DNA of 42,376 nt from T1Sed10-7 sp047921175 (GCA_047921175.1 JBLRWQ010000021.1:1-42376), one strand, 5' to 3'; numbered from the stretch's first letter, positions 7,088-15,219 are shown. Numbers and translations: made by a program. Notes: generated by a model not told the origin, from the sequence alone.

Positions 7088-8203
7088 GTGCCCACCACCG
7101 AACAGGTCATGGAGGTCCTCGCGACCGTCGAGGACCCCGAGATCAACAAGCCCATCACCGAGCTCGGGATGGTCCAGGACGTGGCCATCGAGGGCGCACG
7201 CGTGGGCGTCAAGATCAAGCTCACGATCCCGGGCTGCCCGCTCAAGGACCGCATCACCACCGATGTCACCGCCGCCGTCGAGCAGCTCGACGGGGTCGAG
7301 GACGTCCAGGTGGTGTTCGGGTCGATGACCGACGCGGAGCGCCAGCAGCTGTCCGCGGACCTGCGCGCCGAGCGCGGTGCGGCCAACCCGGAGATGGAGA
7401 TCCCCTTCGCGCAGGCGGACTCCCCCACCAAGGTGATCGCGATCGCATCGGGCAAGGGCGGGGTCGGCAAGTCCACGGTCACCGTCAACCTCGCGGCGGC
7501 GCTGGCCAAGCAGGGGCTCCGGGTCGGCGTGCTCGACGCGGACATCTGGGGCTACTCCGTCCCGCGCATGTTCGGGGTGTCCGGCAAGCCGGTCGCCTTC
7601 GACGGCATGGTGATGCCGCTGCAGGCCCACGGCTGCAAGGTCATCTCGATCGGGTTCTTCACCGACCCGGACCGGTCGGTCATCTGGCGCGGCCCGATGC
7701 TGCACCGTGCGATCCAGCAGTTCCTGTCCGACGTGCACTGGGGCGACCTCGACGTGCTGCTGTGCGACCTGCCACCGGGGACCGGTGACATCGCCATCTC
7801 GCTGGCGCAGATGCTGCCGAACGCGGACATGGTGGTGGTCACGACCCCCCAGCAGGCGGCGCAGAAGGTCGCGCTCCGCGCGGGGAAGGCCACGGAGCAG
7901 ACCGGTATGAAGGTCATCGGTGTGGTCGAGAACATGGCCGGCTTCACCGACCCGACCACCGGCCAGCTGCATGAGATCTTCGGCTCCGGCGGCGGGCAGG
8001 AGCTGGCCGAGGCGCTGGAGACCGACCTGCTCGGGCGCATCCCGCTCGACCCGCGCCTGACCGAGGGCGGCGACAGCGGCGTGCCGCTGGTGGTCTCGCA
8101 TCCGGACCTGCCGGCCTCCCAGGCGATCACCGCCGTCGCGGAGACCTTGGCGGCCCGGACGCGCTCGGTCCTCGGCCGGAGCCTCCCCCTCAGCGTGTCC
8201 TGA
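7088..8203 (+). CDS. mrp: Mrp/NBP35-family iron-sulfur carrier ATPase
   Basis: This 371-residue protein has an N-terminal MIP18/DUF59 domain (VEDPEINKPITELGMV, residues 15-30, and IPGCPLKD with a conserved Cys) fused to a ParA-like P-loop ATPase (IASGKGGVGKST about residue 118, LDADIWGYS, LLCDLPPGTGD). Mrp/ApbC proteins carry and deliver Fe-S clusters to apoproteins. The usual C-terminal CxxC pair after ENM is absent; the segment reads VVENMAGFTDPTTGQ, a replacement I also recall from mycobacterial Mrp. GTG 7088 follows GAGGGAG. The 3' end overlaps the convergent PAP2 gene by 14 bases. Confidence 0.95.
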   Translation: MPTTEQVMEVLATVEDPEINKPITELGMVQDVAIEGARVGVKIKLTIPGCPLKDRITTDVTAAVEQLDGVEDVQVVFGSMTDAERQQLSADLRAERGAANPEMEIPFAQADSPTKVIAIASGKGGVGKSTVTVNLAAALAKQGLRVGVLDADIWGYSVPRMFGVSGKPVAFDGMVMPLQAHGCKVISIGFFTDPDRSVIWRGPMLHRAIQQFLSDVHWGDLDVLLCDLPPGTGDIAISLAQMLPNADMVVVTTPQQAAQKVALRAGKATEQTGMKVIGVVENMAGFTDPTTGQLHEIFGSGGGQELAEALETDLLGRIPLDPRLTEGGDSGVPLVVSHPDLPASQAITAVAETLAARTRSVLGRSLPLSVS

Positions 8204-8783
8204 CCCCCGCGCGCGCCAGCAGCTCCCCACCGAGCGAGGCGGCGCACAGGCCCACGCCCGCACCCGCGACCACGTCGCTGGCGTGGTGGACCCCGACCGC
8301 GACGCGGCTGGCACCGACACCGGCCGCCAGCACGGCCATCACCCGCGCGGCTCGACGCCCCCCCGCCTGCTCGAGCCCGGCCGCCATGGCGGCCGCGACG
8401 GCCGCATGCCCCGACGGCCACGACGACCCCGCCGGCGGGGAGACCAGCCGGTGGCTCGTGCCACGCTCGTAGGGGCGGGTCCGCCCGAGCGCGGGCTTGA
8501 CCCCCTGGGCCAGGACCCACGCCAACGCACCTGCCATACCGACCTGCGCCGCCGCCCGCCGACGGCCGATCAGCGCCAGCACGGTCGTGACGCCGGCGAG
8601 CCCGAAGCTGGAGCCGAGGTCGGTCGCGACCGCCACCGTGGCGTCGACCGGCCGGGGACGCGGTGAGGTCAGGCGGCGCTCCACGGCGGCGTCGAGCCGC
8701 GCCAGCCGCTCGCCGCGTACGCCGAGGTAGGAGCCGGTCACCAGAGCCAGGCCGAGGAGGGCCCTCTGGCTCCTGCCGGTCAC
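8190..8783 (-). CDS. PAP2-family membrane phosphatase
   Basis: A 197-residue integral membrane phosphatase of the PAP2/undecaprenyl-pyrophosphatase superfamily, likely dephosphorylating a lipid phosphate. All three family motifs are present: KPALGRTRPYE, PSGHAA, and SRVAVGVHHASDV, with the catalytic His in the last. Several hydrophobic helices flank them. The GTG start overlaps the tatB stop as GTGA, so the gene is coupled to tatB and follows htrA in one transcription unit. Whether the substrate is undecaprenyl pyrophosphate, phosphatidate or another lipid is not determined. Confidence 0.92.
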   Translation of the reverse strand: MTGRSQRALLGLALVTGSYLGVRGERLARLDAAVERRLTSPRPRPVDATVAVATDLGSSFGLAGVTTVLALIGRRRAAAQVGMAGALAWVLAQGVKPALGRTRPYERGTSHRLVSPPAGSSWPSGHAAVAAAMAAGLEQAGGRRAARVMAVLAAGVGASRVAVGVHHASDVVAGAGVGLCAASLGGELLARAGVRTR

Positions 8784-9142
8784 GTCGCCTCCGGGTCGAA
8801 GGGCGGGGGATCGTCGCTCGCGCGCACCGGCAGGGTGGGCCGCTCCGCCGACCGACGGCGGGCGGCAGCGGAGCGATCCGACCCACCCAGGCCACTCAGC
8901 TCCTTCACGCCGTCCGTGACGTCACGACGGGCATCGTCCAGCTCCCGCTTCAACCCCTTCAGATCCGCCTGGAGCTGCTGGATCTCGCTGAGCCGCTTGA
9001 GCTCCTCGACGTTGCGCGCGGTCTCGGAGCGCAACCGACCGAGCCACTTGCCCGCGTTGCGCGCCATCTCCGGTAGCCGGTCGGGGCCGAAGACGACCAG
9101 CGCGATCAGGGCGATGACCACGAGCTCCTGCGGACCGGGCAC
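8780..9142 (-). CDS. tatB: Twin-arginine translocase subunit TatB
   Basis: This is a TatA/B-family protein with one N-terminal membrane helix (ELVVIALIALVVFGPDRLPE), the conserved FGP hinge, an amphipathic helix (ARNAGKWLGRLR) and a long charged coil. The Glu before the helix and the C-terminal length favour TatB over TatA. Two GTG starts are possible: 9151 would sit directly on GGAGG, while 9142 has GGAGG at an 8-base spacing, so 9142 (120 residues) is preferred. It lies between htrA and the PAP2 gene, an arrangement matching htrA-tatB in mycobacteria. TatC and TatA are not in the window. Confidence 0.9.
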   Translation of the reverse strand: MPGPQELVVIALIALVVFGPDRLPEMARNAGKWLGRLRSETARNVEELKRLSEIQQLQADLKGLKRELDDARRDVTDGVKELSGLGGSDRSAAARRRSAERPTLPVRASDDPPPFDPEAT

Positions 9143-9228
9143 CGTACGCACCTCCGGGGGACGACGGGACGCGAGGACGTCGCCGGGAGCGTAGCCAGCA
9201 CCTGCCGCGGCGAGCCGCCGGACACGGC

Positions 9229-10599
9229 TCAGCGCGGGCGCTCTCCCAGCTCGACGGCGACCTCGAAGGTCTCCCCGTCACGGAAGATCTCGAGCAGGAC
9301 CTCGTCGCCCGGAGCGCGACGCCGGACCTCGGCGACCAGCTCCGACATCGTCGCCAGGCGCTCCCCGTCGACGCTGACGATCACGTCGCCCGGTCGCAGG
9401 TCGACGCTGGACGCGCCGGAGTCCGGCTGGACGGACTCGATGATGGCACCGCGCGGTGCGGGGAGCCCGAACTCCTCGGCCACCTCCGCCGAGACGTCCG
9501 TCCCGGCGATGCCCAGCAGCGGGTGCCGCACGAAGCCCTGGTCGATCAGCTGGCTCGCCGAGGACATGGCCTGCTCGACGCCGACAGCGAAGCCGACGCC
9601 CTGGCTGGCACCCGAACGGCTCAGGATCGCGGTGTTGATGCCCACCAGGCGGCCCTGCGCGTCCACCAGCGCGCCGCCGGAGTTGCCCGGGTTGATGGCG
9701 GCATCCGTCTGCAGGATCGACGGGATCGTCTGGACGCCCTCCCCCGGGCTCTGCTCGTCGAGGCGGATCTCCCGGTTCAGCGCCGACAGCACGCCGGCGG
9801 TGACCGAGGCGTCCAGCCCGAACGGTGAGCCGATCGCGATCACGGTCTCGCCGACCAGCAGCGGTTCCTCCTCGACCGGACGCAGGTTGATCGCCGGGAG
9901 ACCCTCGGCGTCGACCTTGACCACGGCGATGTCGTTGAGCTCGTCGGACCCGATGATCTCCGCTTCCAGCACGTCCCCGTCGGCGAGGCGGACCTCCACC
10001 GAGGTGGCGCCCTCGATCACGTGGTGGTTGGTGATGATGAAGCCATCGGAGCGGTAGATGACGCCCGACCCGAGGCCGGAACGCCCACCGGGTCCGACGC
10101 CGTTGTCGCCGGAACGCACGTCGATGCGGACCACGGACGGCGTGACGGCCTCGGCGACGGCCGGGACGATCGACGCCTCGCTCAGCGGTTCGATCGTCGG
10201 GGCCGCGACCCGGTCCGGGGTGGGCGCATCCGTCGGAGCCTCGGCGGTGACCTCGCCCACCCCCGGCAGGGTGCCCGTGACCGCCAGGGTCCCCAGGGTC
10301 CCGAGCACGGCGCCGATGAGCGCGCCGAGCAGCACGCCGACCGGTCGGCGGCGGCGCGCGGCCGGCGCGTCGACCGTGCCGACCGTGTCCGGCGGTCGCA
10401 CCGACCCCGCGGGTGAGCCGGGTCCGGCGGTCGCCTCCCCCCAGCCGGTCGGCGGCGGCTGCGGGTAGCGGGCGATGCCGGAGCCTGCCGGCTCCTCGCT
10501 GGAGCCAGCGAACCCGGGTGCGGGCACCGCGACCGGCGTGGTGCGTTCGAGGTCGCCGGCACGCCAGGGTCGGCGCCATTCATCACGGTCGTACGCCAC
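9229..10599 (-). CDS. htrA: HtrA/DegP-like membrane serine protease with PDZ domain
   Basis: A 456-residue S1C serine protease for envelope protein quality control. Residues 1-85 are a proline-rich cytoplasmic segment, about 86-108 a membrane helix, and 150-340 the trypsin-like domain with the triad His193 (TNHHVIEG), Asp223 (LNDIAVVKV) and Ser307 (NPGNSGGAL). The PDZ domain covers about 350-450 (GAIIESVQPDSGA, LRPGDVIVSVDG). GTG 10599 is chosen for GGAGG five bases upstream; the frame is open for another 97 codons without protein-like sequence. It heads htrA-tatB-PAP2 and is divergent from an O-methyltransferase, as in the mycobacterial sigE region, but no sigma factor lies between them. Confidence 0.95.
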   Translation of the reverse strand: MAYDRDEWRRPWRAGDLERTTPVAVPAPGFAGSSEEPAGSGIARYPQPPPTGWGEATAGPGSPAGSVRPPDTVGTVDAPAARRRRPVGVLLGALIGAVLGTLGTLAVTGTLPGVGEVTAEAPTDAPTPDRVAAPTIEPLSEASIVPAVAEAVTPSVVRIDVRSGDNGVGPGGRSGLGSGVIYRSDGFIITNHHVIEGATSVEVRLADGDVLEAEIIGSDELNDIAVVKVDAEGLPAINLRPVEEEPLLVGETVIAIGSPFGLDASVTAGVLSALNREIRLDEQSPGEGVQTIPSILQTDAAINPGNSGGALVDAQGRLVGINTAILSRSGASQGVGFAVGVEQAMSSASQLIDQGFVRHPLLGIAGTDVSAEVAEEFGLPAPRGAIIESVQPDSGASSVDLRPGDVIVSVDGERLATMSELVAEVRRRAPGDEVLLEIFRDGETFEVAVELGERPR

Positions 10600-10745
10600 G
10601 GGGGCCTCCGAGCGGGTGGTGGGGACAGGATGCCGCATCGCACCGAGGGGTTCGTCGCGGCCGGGGTGGCCGGGTGGGGGTGACCTCGTCGTCAGCAGGT
10701 CGCACGCGGCGGGAGCCGTCCCGAGGACCAGGGTGCCCCCTGCGC

Positions 10746-10751
10746 TAGGTT
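10746..10751 (+). promoter_or_regulatory. Candidate -10 element (TAGGTT)
   Basis: TAGGTT lies 54 bases upstream of the O-methyltransferase start in the 206-base divergent gap. No clear -35 is seen. Confidence 0.35.
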
Positions 10752-10805
10752 CGTGCACACGGGCCGGTCCGTCCCTCGCGCAGGACCGACCCTGGGGAGG
10801 GCCCT

Positions 10806-11423
10806 GTGGAGGCATCGCTGACCACCGAGCTCCGGCGGCTCTTCGCCGCCGAGGCGGACACGATCGTGACCGCAAGACGCCGCGCCGCACCGCTGTACCC
10901 GCCCGATCCGGAGCTCGGTGCCCTGCTGCGCTGGGCGGTCCGGTCCGTCGCGGCGCGTGCGGTCGTGGAGGTCGGCTCCGCCGGCGGCGTGTCCGGCGCC
11001 TGGATCGTCCCGGAGCTGCCCGAGCGCGGCGTGCTGACCTCGATCGAGCCGGACCCCCATGCCCACGGGCTCGCGACCGACGCCTTCCAGGCGATGGGCG
11101 CGGGCGCGCGGGTCCGGGCCATCCTGGGCGAAGCGGACACCGTGCTCGGCCGCCTCTCGGACGGGGCGTACGACCTGCTGCTGCTCCAGGGCTCCCCGCC
11201 GGTCACCCCGGCGCTGCTCGCCCATGCGCACCGGTTGCTGCGGCCCGGCGGTCTCCTGCTGGCGCGCGGGGTGCTGCGCACCGGCGAGTACGCCGAGGAG
11301 GTGGCGCAAGCGCTGCAGGACCTGGCCGAGGACCCCGATGCCACCTCGGTGGTGCTGCCCCTGGACGGCGGCCTCGTGCTGGCCACGGTGGGACCATCGC
11401 CGTCGAGCACCGCGGCGCCCTAG
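10806..11423 (+). CDS. SAM-dependent O-methyltransferase family protein
   Basis: A 205-residue class I methyltransferase of the catechol-O-methyltransferase-like (methyltransf_3) family. It shows the glycine-rich SAM loop (VVEVGSAGGVSGAWI, about residues 55-69), the acidic ribose-binding strand (LTSIEPD), and a later YDLLLLQG strand followed by LLRPGGLLLARG. In this family that later strand often carries a metal-binding Asp; here it is replaced by Gln, so metal dependence is uncertain. The GTG start has GGGGAGGG upstream. It resembles the O-methyltransferase next to sigE-htrA in mycobacteria (Rv1220c). The substrate is unknown. Confidence 0.9.
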   Translation: MEASLTTELRRLFAAEADTIVTARRRAAPLYPPDPELGALLRWAVRSVAARAVVEVGSAGGVSGAWIVPELPERGVLTSIEPDPHAHGLATDAFQAMGAGARVRAILGEADTVLGRLSDGAYDLLLLQGSPPVTPALLAHAHRLLRPGGLLLARGVLRTGEYAEEVAQALQDLAEDPDATSVVLPLDGGLVLATVGPSPSSTAAP

Positions 11424-12263
11424 TCAGAAGAAGCGCACCTTCGCCGCGAACTCGACCGCCGGGGCCAGGATCACGGCCAGGTAGAACATGCCGGTCGAGG
11501 CCTGGATCGAGCGGCCCCCCTCGCGGGCGAGCTTGACGTTGAACCCGGCGATCAGCGCGAGCAGCGCCAGCACCCCGAGCCCGAGCACGATCGTCATGGA
11601 CCCGATGCGCAGCACGGGGGCGAACATCATGGCGCACTGCTCGAAGGGCCCGCCCGCCGGCAGCCCCTCGCAGGGCGCCGGGTTACGCGCCGACAGCAGC
11701 ACCGAGCCGAGCCCGGCCCCGATCGCAGCCACGTTGGTCCAGGCGATCCAGACCATGTACCGGTTGGAGAGCCGGCGCTCGACCAGGTACCAGTGCCCGA
11801 GGATCAGCCCGACCCAGATGGCGCCCATCAGCGCGGCGCCGAGCAGCAGCTCCGCGAGCCCCTGCGCCACGCCGCCGGCACCGCCGAGCTCGGCGCGGAC
11901 CTGCGCGAGTGGCCAGAACGCGGCCAGCCCCGCCACCGTGGCCACGATCCCGAGCCCGCGCGCCGCCAGGTCCGGGACCCGTGCCGCCCGCGCGATCACG
12001 GCCAACAGCGTCACCCCGACGAAGGCCAGCAGCAGGGTCCGGGCGAGGTCACCCTGGTCCGCGGCGGGGGTCCCCTCGAGCGCGATCATGGGCGCGCCGA
12101 ACGCCGCCCAGGCGCCGAGGGCGAGCAGCGCGATGGTCCCCCCGGTCAGGAGCTCGTAGCCGCGGCGCAGGTGCCCGAAGGTCGGACCGAACCACAGCAG
12201 CACGGAGCTGCCGACGGCGGTGGTGGCCAGGACGAGGGCGAGCACGGCAGCGGGGGCGGTCAC
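11424..12263 (-). CDS. Polytopic membrane protein of unknown function
   Basis: The 279-residue product has about eight hydrophobic helices: an N-terminal pair, a central block (LLLAFVGVTLLAVIA, then GLGIVATVAGLAAF), a loop with GLILGHWYLVERRLSNRYMVW, and C-terminal helices near IVLGLGVLALLALIAG. I do not recognise the family. The histidine and aromatic cluster in GHWYLVERRL might bind a cofactor, but this is speculation. GTG 12263 is chosen because AGGAG lies 8 bases upstream. Its stop is back to back with the O-methyltransferase stop, so the two genes converge without a gap. Confidence 0.85.
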   Translation of the reverse strand: MTAPAAVLALVLATTAVGSSVLLWFGPTFGHLRRGYELLTGGTIALLALGAWAAFGAPMIALEGTPAADQGDLARTLLLAFVGVTLLAVIARAARVPDLAARGLGIVATVAGLAAFWPLAQVRAELGGAGGVAQGLAELLLGAALMGAIWVGLILGHWYLVERRLSNRYMVWIAWTNVAAIGAGLGSVLLSARNPAPCEGLPAGGPFEQCAMMFAPVLRIGSMTIVLGLGVLALLALIAGFNVKLAREGGRSIQASTGMFYLAVILAPAVEFAAKVRFF

Positions 12264-12446
12264 GGGCGGTGCTCCTGAGAGGGCGGTGGCGCCCCGGTCC
12301 GTCTGCGACCGCGAGCGCGCCTGGCGAGGTGGACGCCGGACCTGTCCGTCAGGGCCGGCACGCCCACGGGCCGCCCAGGGTGCCACCTCGTGCCCGGGGA
12401 GACGAACCGGGGCGGCCGGCGGAGACCGACCACCCCGTCACGCGTC

Positions 12447-12758
12447 TCAGCCCTCCTCGCCGCCGTCATCCCCGTCCGTGCCATCGGTGCCATCGGTGCC
12501 ATCGGTGCCATCGGCACCATCGGCACCATCGGCGCCATCGCTGTCGGTGTCCACGTCGAGCTCGAGCGTGTCAGGGAGGTCGATCCCACCGTCCTCGGAT
12601 CCGGACGTGAAGAACCAGATCAGTGCCAGGGCGACGGCGACGACCAGCAGGCCGACGATGATGCCGATCCCGAGGTTGCTGCCGGACCCGCCGTTGGTCA
12701 CGATGACCTCGCGATCGCGCTGCGGCTGACTGCTGTCCTGGGGCTGGTGTTCACTCAT
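12447..12758 (-). CDS. Small single-pass membrane protein with acidic DG-repeat tail
   Basis: A 103-residue protein with a polar Gln/Ser-rich N-terminus (MSEHQPQDSSQPQ), one membrane helix (LGIGIIVGLLVVAVALALIW) and a very acidic C-terminus of repeated Asp-Gly-Ala and Asp-Gly-Thr triplets. The predicted topology places the acidic tail outside the cell; this is inference. ATG 12758 follows GAGAGG by 5 bases; a GTG two codons upstream is less well placed. I know no function for it. The repeat tail could bind calcium or act as a spacer. Confidence 0.78.
   Translation of the reverse strand: MSEHQPQDSSQPQRDREVIVTNGGSGSNLGIGIIVGLLVVAVALALIWFFTSGSEDGGIDLPDTLELDVDTDSDGADGADGADGTDGTDGTDGTDGDDGGEEG
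12478..12540. repeat. Seven-copy 9-bp tandem repeat
   Basis: The unit GTGCCATCG (variants GCACCATCG and GCGCCATCG) recurs seven times in tandem. On the minus strand it encodes the alternating Asp-Gly-Ala/Asp-Gly-Thr triplets of the small membrane protein. Near-identical units make copy-number change by slippage likely, always in frame. Confidence 0.93.
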
Positions 12759-12786
12759 TGCCACCTCTCTGTCTGGTTGACGAGCG

Positions 12787-12810
12787 ACACCGGCGGAAGC
12801 CCGCCGGTGT
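12787..12810. promoter_or_regulatory. Perfect 10-bp stem hairpin with AAGC loop
   Basis: ACACCGGCGG-AAGC-CCGCCGGTGT is a perfect inverted repeat 29 bases upstream of the small membrane protein start (minus strand), in the gap between divergent genes. It could be an operator, or an RNA hairpin in the leader of the minus-strand gene. No U tract follows on either strand. Confidence 0.6.
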
Positions 12811-12965
12811 TCGAGTGCAGTGTGCGGAGGAGCAGCGCCTTCCTCTACCCCCGCGGAGTGGCCACTCAGCCGACTGGCCGAACGGCCGTTACCCTGGTGA
12901 ATCGCGCCGTCGTCGGCCGAGGGAGCCGGTCCCTGCCGGACGGGCGCTTACAAGGCTGGTGGACG

Positions 12966-13358
12966 ATGGGCCGTTGTGACCCTGGGCTGAAGCTCGCGCG
13001 CACGCTGACCGTGGGCGAGGAGCACACCGCGACCGCCGTCGGCTCCGGGGACGTCCCCGTGCTCGCCACCCCGGCGCTGCTCGCGCTCGCCGAGGGTGCC
13101 TGCGTGGACGCGATCGCCGACCAGCTCGAACCCGGCGAGACCTCGGTCGGCACCTGGGCCGAGGTGGAGCACCTCCAGGCCACCGGGGTCGGTGGCACCG
13201 TCTGCGCGCACGCCACCCTGATCGGTCACCACGGCCGGCGGCTGGAGTTCCGGGTCGCGGTCGACCACGACGGCGAGCAGATCGCGCTGGTCAAGCACCG
13301 TCGCGTGCTGGTCGAGCGGGAACGGTTCCTGTCCAAGCTGGCCCCGGCAGCCGACTGA
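12966..13358 (+). CDS. FlK-like hotdog thioesterase
   Basis: A 130-residue single hotdog-fold thioesterase. The residues expected of the fluoroacetyl-CoA thioesterase FlK catalytic triad are present with the same spacing: Thr35 (ATPALL), Glu43 (LAEGA) and His69 (VEHLQAT), that is 8 and 26 residues apart. The core hotdog helix and the following strands (VCAHATLIGHHGRRLEFRV) are intact. This supports a thioesterase acting on a short acyl-CoA; most homologues are not specific for fluoroacetate. ATG 12966 is chosen with a weak GGTGG upstream; an earlier in-frame GTG exists at 12897. It converges on the TPP enzyme gene. Confidence 0.86.
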   Translation: MGRCDPGLKLARTLTVGEEHTATAVGSGDVPVLATPALLALAEGACVDAIADQLEPGETSVGTWAEVEHLQATGVGGTVCAHATLIGHHGRRLEFRVAVDHDGEQIALVKHRRVLVERERFLSKLAPAAD

Positions 13359-13364
13359 GGGGCC

Positions 13365-13376
13365 GCCCGGCCGGGC
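13365..13376. terminator. Possible bidirectional hairpin between convergent genes
   Basis: GCCCGGCCGGGC is a 12-base perfect palindrome in the 18-base gap between the thioesterase and TPP-enzyme stops, flanked by a CTGAG/CTCAG pair. No T tract is present, so termination is only suggested by position. Confidence 0.35.
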
Positions 13377-15032
13377 TCAGGCGCCGTACGCGGCCGCGGA
13401 CTCGCGCCGGAAGTCGCGGTCCAGCAGCACGTTGACGAGCGCCGGCACACCGCTGGCTGCCGCACGGTCCAGCGCCGGACCGATGTCCACGGGTCGCTCC
13501 ACCCGTTCGCCGTGGCCCCCGAGCGCCTCGACGACGCGCTCGTAGGCGACCTGCTGGTCGAGGTCCTGGGCGACCATGCCGTCCGAGCCGTAGACGCGCT
13601 CGTGGAAGGCCTTCATCTCTCCCCAGGCGCCGTCGTTGCCGACGATGCCGACGAAGGGCAGGCCCTGGCGCGCGGCGGACTCGAACTCCATCGCGTTGAA
13701 CCCGAAGGACCCGTCGCCGTAGACCACCAGCACCTGCTTGTCGGGGTGGACGTGCGCGGCGGCCAGGGCGAAGGGTGCCCCGACACCCAGGCAGCCGAAG
13801 GGCCCCGGGTCCATCCAGTGTCCGGGGTGGTCGATGCGGACCTGCCCGGCGGTGTGGGCGACGATGTCGCCGCCGTCGCCGATCACGATCGCGTCCCGGC
13901 CGGCCCAGCGGGCCACCTCGCGCGCGAACCGCAGCGGGTGGACCGGGCTCGCATCGGAGCCGGCGGCCTCGTCCCGGGCCGCCCGGCGTCGTGCCTCCTC
14001 GGACGTGAGCTCCTGCAGCCACGGCGTCGGGTCGTCCCGGCCGAACCGGGCATCGTGGGCCAGCAGGGCACGCAGGAAGCTGGCCACGTCGCTGACGATG
14101 CCGTGGGCGACGGGCCGGTTGTGCCCGATGCGGTCCGGCTGCGGGTCGACGTGCACGACCGCGACGTCGTCGCGGTAGGCGGGCGGGCGGCCGTAGCCGA
14201 CCCGGAAGTCGAAGTCGATGCCGAGCGCCAGCACCACATCGGCCTGCCGGAGCGCCTGTCGGCGGGACAGGGCGAGCAGGTGCGGGTGGTCGCTCGGCAG
14301 GATGCCGCGCGCCATGCCGTTGACGTAGACCGGTAGCCCGGCGGTGCGCGCGAGCGCGTCGAGCTCGTCCCAGGCCCGGGCCCAGTAGGCGCCCGAGCCG
14401 CACAGGACCACGGGCCGCTCGGCACGTGCGAGCAGGTCCGCGACCACCGCGACCGCGTCCGGGTCGGGTGCCGGGGGCGCCGTGGCCCGCTGCCCGCCGC
14501 TCACGGCGAGGTGGTCGGGGTCGACCGGGGTCATGAGCACGTCCATGGGCAGGTCGACGTAGACGGGTCCCATCCGGGGGGCGAGCGCGGTCCGGAAGGC
14601 CGCGTCCAGCACCTCACGGGTCCGGCGGGTCTCCAGCACGGTGTCCACCCGCTTGGTCACGGGCCGCAGCAGCTCGAGCTGTGGGGCGTCCTGCAGCGCC
14701 CCCATCCCCTCCAACGCCAGCGGGTTGCGCCCCCCGAGGAGCACCATCGGGCTGTTGGCGTACGCCGCGTTCGTCACGCCGGTGATCGCATCGGTGACGC
14801 CGGGCCCGGCGGTCACCGCCGCGACACCCGGGCGGAAGGTCAGCCGCCCGTAGGCGTCCGCGGCGTGGGCGGCGGCCTGCTCGTGGCGGACGTCGATGAC
14901 CCGGATGCCCCGGTCCTTGCAGCCGTCGAAGATCGGGCTGATGTGACCACCGGTCAGGGTGAACAGCGCGTCCACCCCCTCGTCGGCGAGGTGGTCGGCG
15001 ATCAGCCGTCCCCCGTGCAACGGCGTGCCCAT
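13377..15032 (-). CDS. Thiamine-diphosphate-dependent enzyme, acetolactate-synthase-like
   Basis: A 551-residue three-domain TPP enzyme of the acetolactate synthase/2-hydroxyacyl-CoA lyase/oxalyl-CoA decarboxylase group. The pyrophosphate half has the catalytic Glu in VIDVRHEQAAAHAADAYGR; the central domain has VVLALGIDFDFRVGYG; the C-terminal TPP/Mg site is YGDGSFGFNAMEFESAARQ followed by GIVGNDGAWG. No FAD-specific signature is clear. ATG 15032 has AGGGGAG upstream; the frame is open for 283 codons further but only as antisense to the DeoR gene. No small regulatory subunit (ilvN) is present, which argues against a biosynthetic acetolactate synthase. The exact substrate is not assigned. Confidence 0.88.
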   Translation of the reverse strand: MGTPLHGGRLIADHLADEGVDALFTLTGGHISPIFDGCKDRGIRVIDVRHEQAAAHAADAYGRLTFRPGVAAVTAGPGVTDAITGVTNAAYANSPMVLLGGRNPLALEGMGALQDAPQLELLRPVTKRVDTVLETRRTREVLDAAFRTALAPRMGPVYVDLPMDVLMTPVDPDHLAVSGGQRATAPPAPDPDAVAVVADLLARAERPVVLCGSGAYWARAWDELDALARTAGLPVYVNGMARGILPSDHPHLLALSRRQALRQADVVLALGIDFDFRVGYGRPPAYRDDVAVVHVDPQPDRIGHNRPVAHGIVSDVASFLRALLAHDARFGRDDPTPWLQELTSEEARRRAARDEAAGSDASPVHPLRFAREVARWAGRDAIVIGDGGDIVAHTAGQVRIDHPGHWMDPGPFGCLGVGAPFALAAAHVHPDKQVLVVYGDGSFGFNAMEFESAARQGLPFVGIVGNDGAWGEMKAFHERVYGSDGMVAQDLDQQVAYERVVEALGGHGERVERPVDIGPALDRAAASGVPALVNVLLDRDFRRESAAAYGA

Positions 15033-15178
15033 CCCTGGCTCCCCTTCCCGGCTCCCGCCGTGACGGTAGTCGGTGCCGCTGCCCACGCGTCCGCCGGGAC
15101 GGCTCCTCCCGAGCCGCAGGACCGAACGGATGGTGCCCCCCGTTCCTGCCCGTTTTACCGCATACTTGTCTTCTTTTG

Positions 15179-15219
15179 TTTCTGTTTCTGTTGACATCGG
15201 TCCGTTTGCCTGCGATGAT
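15179..15219 (+). promoter_or_regulatory. Sigma70-type promoter with TTTCTG repeats upstream of the PTS cluster
   Basis: TTGACA (15191-15196), a 17-base spacer and GATGAT (15214-15219) form a good consensus promoter 31 bases before the DeoR-family start. It lies in an unusually T-rich stretch. Two adjacent TTTCTG copies (15179-15190) abut the -35 and could be the regulator's operator, giving autoregulation. Confidence 0.7.

Noticed and set aside
12478..12540. Tandem repeat considered as CRISPR-like or regulatory iteron
   Set aside because: The units are 9 bp without spacers, lie inside a coding frame and encode a regular Asp-Gly repeat.
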